64,000 nt of DNA from Musa acuminata AAA Group (taxonomy: Eukaryota > Streptophyta > Magnoliopsida > Zingiberales > Musaceae), in NCBI RefSeq assembly GCF_036884655.1, contig NC_088339.1, positions 34,099,501 through 34,163,500 on the forward strand, in the 5' to 3' direction. The translations under genes and the position numbers were made by a program. Every line of letters starts with the position of its first letter. Position 1 is the stretch's first letter. Positions 61,009-64,000 of this stretch are shown one piece after another. The notes under the pieces were generated by a model. That model was not told where the DNA came from. It worked only from the letters and a program-made list of their open reading frames with translations, and did no database searches.

Positions 61009-61569
61009 TCACCTGTTTTTTTTTTTTTTACCAAAAGAAAGAAAGGAATTATATTGACCCAGAAACAGTGCCATTACAACTATAGCCTGCTCCTTGGAGC
61101 TCAAAATGTCATGGAACTCAGGATGCCAATTATCAGACCATACATCACAGCATTTGGTGGACATGGCAAACTGCGCAAGCCAATGCGCACTACCATTACC
61201 CTCTCTAAATATGTGTAAAACTTTCCAATCCCTAAATGGTTTCAGCATCTCCTTCACAGTTTTAACATAATTTGCAATACACCACGGTGGTGTTTCCTCT
61301 CCATTGAGGGCTTACGCGATTTGCAGCACAACAGTTTCTACAATGATGCACTCAATGCTGCTGTGCAGCGCAGCTTCCAACCCTTTCTTGATTGCCAGTA
61401 TCTCGTTAGTCCGACTATTGCTTTGCTCCACAAATACGAAACCTGCGCTAAGACACATGGCAGTAGAGTTTCTATTTAAAAAAACAGCTCCACCATCCAA
61501 ACTTTGATGGTTAAAAACTCGATCTGTGTTTAGCTTGAACCATCCAATTTCAGGTCTACACTTCACCAC
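61009..61569 (-). pseudogene. LINE-type RNase H domain (RVT_3-like) relic
   Basis: On the minus strand one frame runs from 61569 to 61009 with a single in-frame TAA at 61314-61312. Before the stop it reads WFKLNTDRVF, GGAVFLNRN and NEILAIKKGLEAAL, and after it HIFREGNGSAHWLAQFA. These are the ordered landmarks of the RNase H domain found at the 3' end of plant L1-type LINEs: the FKLNTDG strand, the acidic helix, and the H-REGN-AH-LA end. The first catalytic Asp survives in NTD. The frame ends in a long A tract (poly-T at 61017-61030 on plus), as expected of a LINE tail. No reverse transcriptase lies upstream, so this is a 5'-truncated dead copy. Confidence 0.75.
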
Positions 61570-64000
61570 AATTTTATGAGCCTACCTCCTATGTTCTTCA
61601 GTCGTTACATCTGATTTACTGTTCATTGCGTATGAAACGGCCCCATACATAATTGTAGAGTGACATGTACTTCTGTTATTAAAACAATATCATTTGTGGC
61701 TTTCCCGATTAGCCTAAAGCATTGGGCAACTAAAGATCCAAGTAGCAAACTAGGATGCTTAGGTTCCAGATCAGCTTAAGGCAATGGACAATTAAAGATC
61801 TAAGGACCAAATTAGGATGCTTAGGTAAGTCACTTCTTTCCCAAAAATAAGGAAATATGCATCTGAGTGTGTGTGTGTATTGTATCACTGAATAAATACT
61901 TAATTTTGTTGAGTTCAGGTAGGCATGTATTTTTCTTAGTTACTATATGATGATCATTTTTGTAAGATTTAATGGTCATAAGCATAACTAGAAAGAAACA
62001 CAGGCTTCTTGTGTCATCTGTGGTAGAACACAAGCCCTCCATCTTCCTTTGGCAACGGACTGGGAGGAATCATTGCTTGTGTTCACCTTAGGTGGACAAG
62101 AACCTGGAAATTGTACCATTTAGGCCATTTTGTTTTATTTCCGAAAGCTGAATTGAGAGAGGGTTGATGGCTTGAAATTGTACCATTTAGGCCCTTTCTT
62201 TTTTCGTTCTGAGAATTTCTTTAGATTTCCTGTTGTTCCTTGGATGGCTTGAAATTTCTGACAACCACATCGGGTTTGAGCTACTAGGGAGTCCTGTTAT
62301 ATTGTCTGGTTCGCATTGCTGATATATATATATATATATATAGGTGATTGTTCGAAAAAATATTTTATTTTAAAAGTTTTCTGAATCATCCTCCACATTT
62401 TTTATATTCCGAAAATGTTCCTTAAAAAGCTGTCTTTTTTTTTTCTGTTCAAATCTAAAAAAATTTCCGCCAACTGTTTAAAGGATCAATCTTGATTTAT
62501 TTTTTTTTTCTTTTTCTACATACGTTTCTTGGGAATTATATATTCAATTTTGAGATGCGTTCTTTGGTCCCACTTCTAAAAGGTAAATTAAATCAAAACA
62601 AAGAATACTTTTTCATCATGAGGAGATGTAGTTATTCTGTTAATTAAGATTTTTTATCACTCTTTTTTATTGGTCCAATAAATGTGACTTTATGAATATT
62701 ATTATTATTTTCATATACAATTATTAGAATCAAACATAAATATTATTATTATGGATACTATTATTATTTGCATATATAATTATTAAAGCATATATTTGTA
62801 AAATAACTTAATTCTACCTGCAGGAGAATTAAGTTATTTAAAAAAACTCCTCAGCATATTTCAGTCGTTAAAAATAACTTTTACCGCCTCAGGGATTTTG
62901 TAGTCGGGAGGATCAAAAGGAAATTTGAATGGAAGCTCGAATATACTTGCCTTGACGTGCAACTTCATTGGCAAAGTATCAAAGCACCCGTCAGAAAAAG
63001 AAAAGAATGAATTATTTGCCAGATTAACGTGTTTGACAACATTGTTTTTTTTCTTTCTTCGTTTACTTATTTAATAAAAAAGGAGTGAATTATTCAGCTC
63101 TTTGTGCAGTCGTATGTGCAAATGTAAACAAGTTGATAAGAAATTGATAACACAATTTTAGCAATTTCAGAGATCAAAATCAAAGCTCTCAATGCTTGTC
63201 GTCTGTAACATTCTCGAAGAAAATCAACTTGGCAGAATCACACAATGAATATGTGTGACACCGTGAAACCAAAAACTTGTTAGGTATCTGATGGCTTATG
63301 TGAAGTATGACATGCACATTTAACACTAACATCAAAATTTTAGGAAATTCAAAGACCAAAATTCAAATGCTCACACTTCTGAAATAATTGCAACATTCCG
63401 AAGAAAATGAAAATGGCAGAATCATAGAATGAGAGTGTGTGCAAGAAAATGAATGCTATGCGACACCGTGAAACAAGCTGTAAGAACATGACCATGAAAC
63501 CTAAAACTCTTCACACTGAATCTTAAAATTTAACCGTGGATAATTTTATATTCTCAATAAGAAAAATAAAACCTTAGGCCGGCCTCCCAATTGACCCGGA
63601 TAGGCCAGCCAAGGCCCAAAACATGTTGGTATATTACGTACGTTCCATAAATGAGGACTAACATATTTGGTCTTCCCAAAGCTCTTCCTGCAGCGCACAA
63701 ACAAAATCACATCATAGAAAGCCCAAAAATTTCCAAAAAACGGTGTTGCTTGTTCACGTTCACGCCATGACTCCCACAAAATAAATGGTCGCAATGTACA
63801 AGCAGTTTGTTAGTGTTGTCATAAAACTAATAGTACCGCATAAACCAAAAGACAGGGATCGGAGTACGTCCAACAAATCAAGAATGTCAAGATTTACCTC
63901 GGCAACCAAAAACAAAGATACCAAGATTTATGTGTTGTAGCCGACGACAAGATTTGAATAAGTCAGAACGAAATAAGATATCAAAAGAAACAAGATATTA
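61570..64000. other. Intergenic, no gene recognised
   Basis: AT-rich sequence. It contains a diverged 61-bp tandem duplication (61711-61826), a 20-base direct repeat 67 apart (62107 and 62174), a partial second copy of the 60.3-kb intron-like sequence (62195-62320), and a TA run at 62323-62341. Short open frames, for example minus 63546-63794, show no domain. Confidence 0.5.
61711..61826. repeat. Diverged tandem duplication, 61-bp period
   Basis: Blocks starting at 61711 (AGCCTAAAGCATTGGGCAAC) and 61772 (AGCTTAAGGCAATGGACAAT) share about 55 aligned bases, each ending in AGGATGCTTAGGT. Confidence 0.8.

Noticed and set aside
1..64000. CRISPR arrays, bacterial operons, tRNA or rRNA genes
   Set aside because: No spaced palindromic repeats, no tRNA A/B-box pair with a foldable cloverleaf noticed, and no rRNA cores. 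The DNA is plant nuclear.

Overview
This is nuclear DNA of a flowering plant. Every recognisable gene is a plant family interrupted by GT-AG introns, and the window carries plant Ty3/gypsy-type LTR retrotransposons, a LINE-type RNase H relic and many AT, CT and GA microsatellites. GC-rich coding exons set in AT-rich introns and the style of the repeats suggest a monocot, perhaps Zingiberales (banana and relatives). That placement is inference and nothing here proves it.

Layout. 55-352 is the last exon of an SMR-domain protein (CID7 type). 4102-5201 is a complete five-exon LAZY/DRO1 (IGT) gravitropism gene. 5960-9060 holds exon-like pieces that could not be joined. 9759-11097 is a JAZ/TIFY jasmonate repressor. 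15010-21758 is a 12-exon UBP1-type triple-RRM protein. 22606-29609 is a 19-exon GH35 beta-galactosidase with a C-terminal SUEL lectin domain. 30826-41203 is a retrotransposon block: a 4.57-kb element with 445-bp LTRs and no recognisable protein, a fragment of another gypsy-type LTR, and a 3.79-kb gag-only element with a TATAT target duplication. 41894-42436 is a single-exon AP2/ERF factor. 42.4-48.2 kb is gene-poor, with a chaperonin-10-like scrap and an isolated minus-strand terminal exon. 48370-50734 is a five-exon FMO1-type monooxygenase. 54177-55373 (minus) is an intronless unknown protein of 398 residues. 55.4-64 kb is mostly intergenic, with an orphan promoter-like first exon and a broken minus-strand RNase H gene.

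Gene models were built by hand from splice consensus and family knowledge. In the LAZY, JAZ, UBP1, GH35 and FMO1 models every junction keeps the reading frame. The genes do not form an operon. Several (JAZ, the ORA47-like ERF, FMO1) belong to defence and hormone signalling, but their proximity may be chance. No clear new system was found. The best leads are the built-in JAZ splice variants, a GC-AG intron in UBP1, a 74-bp tandem copy of an exon start inside the galactosidase, the gag-only retroelement with its 65-bp array, and the unknown 398-residue protein.
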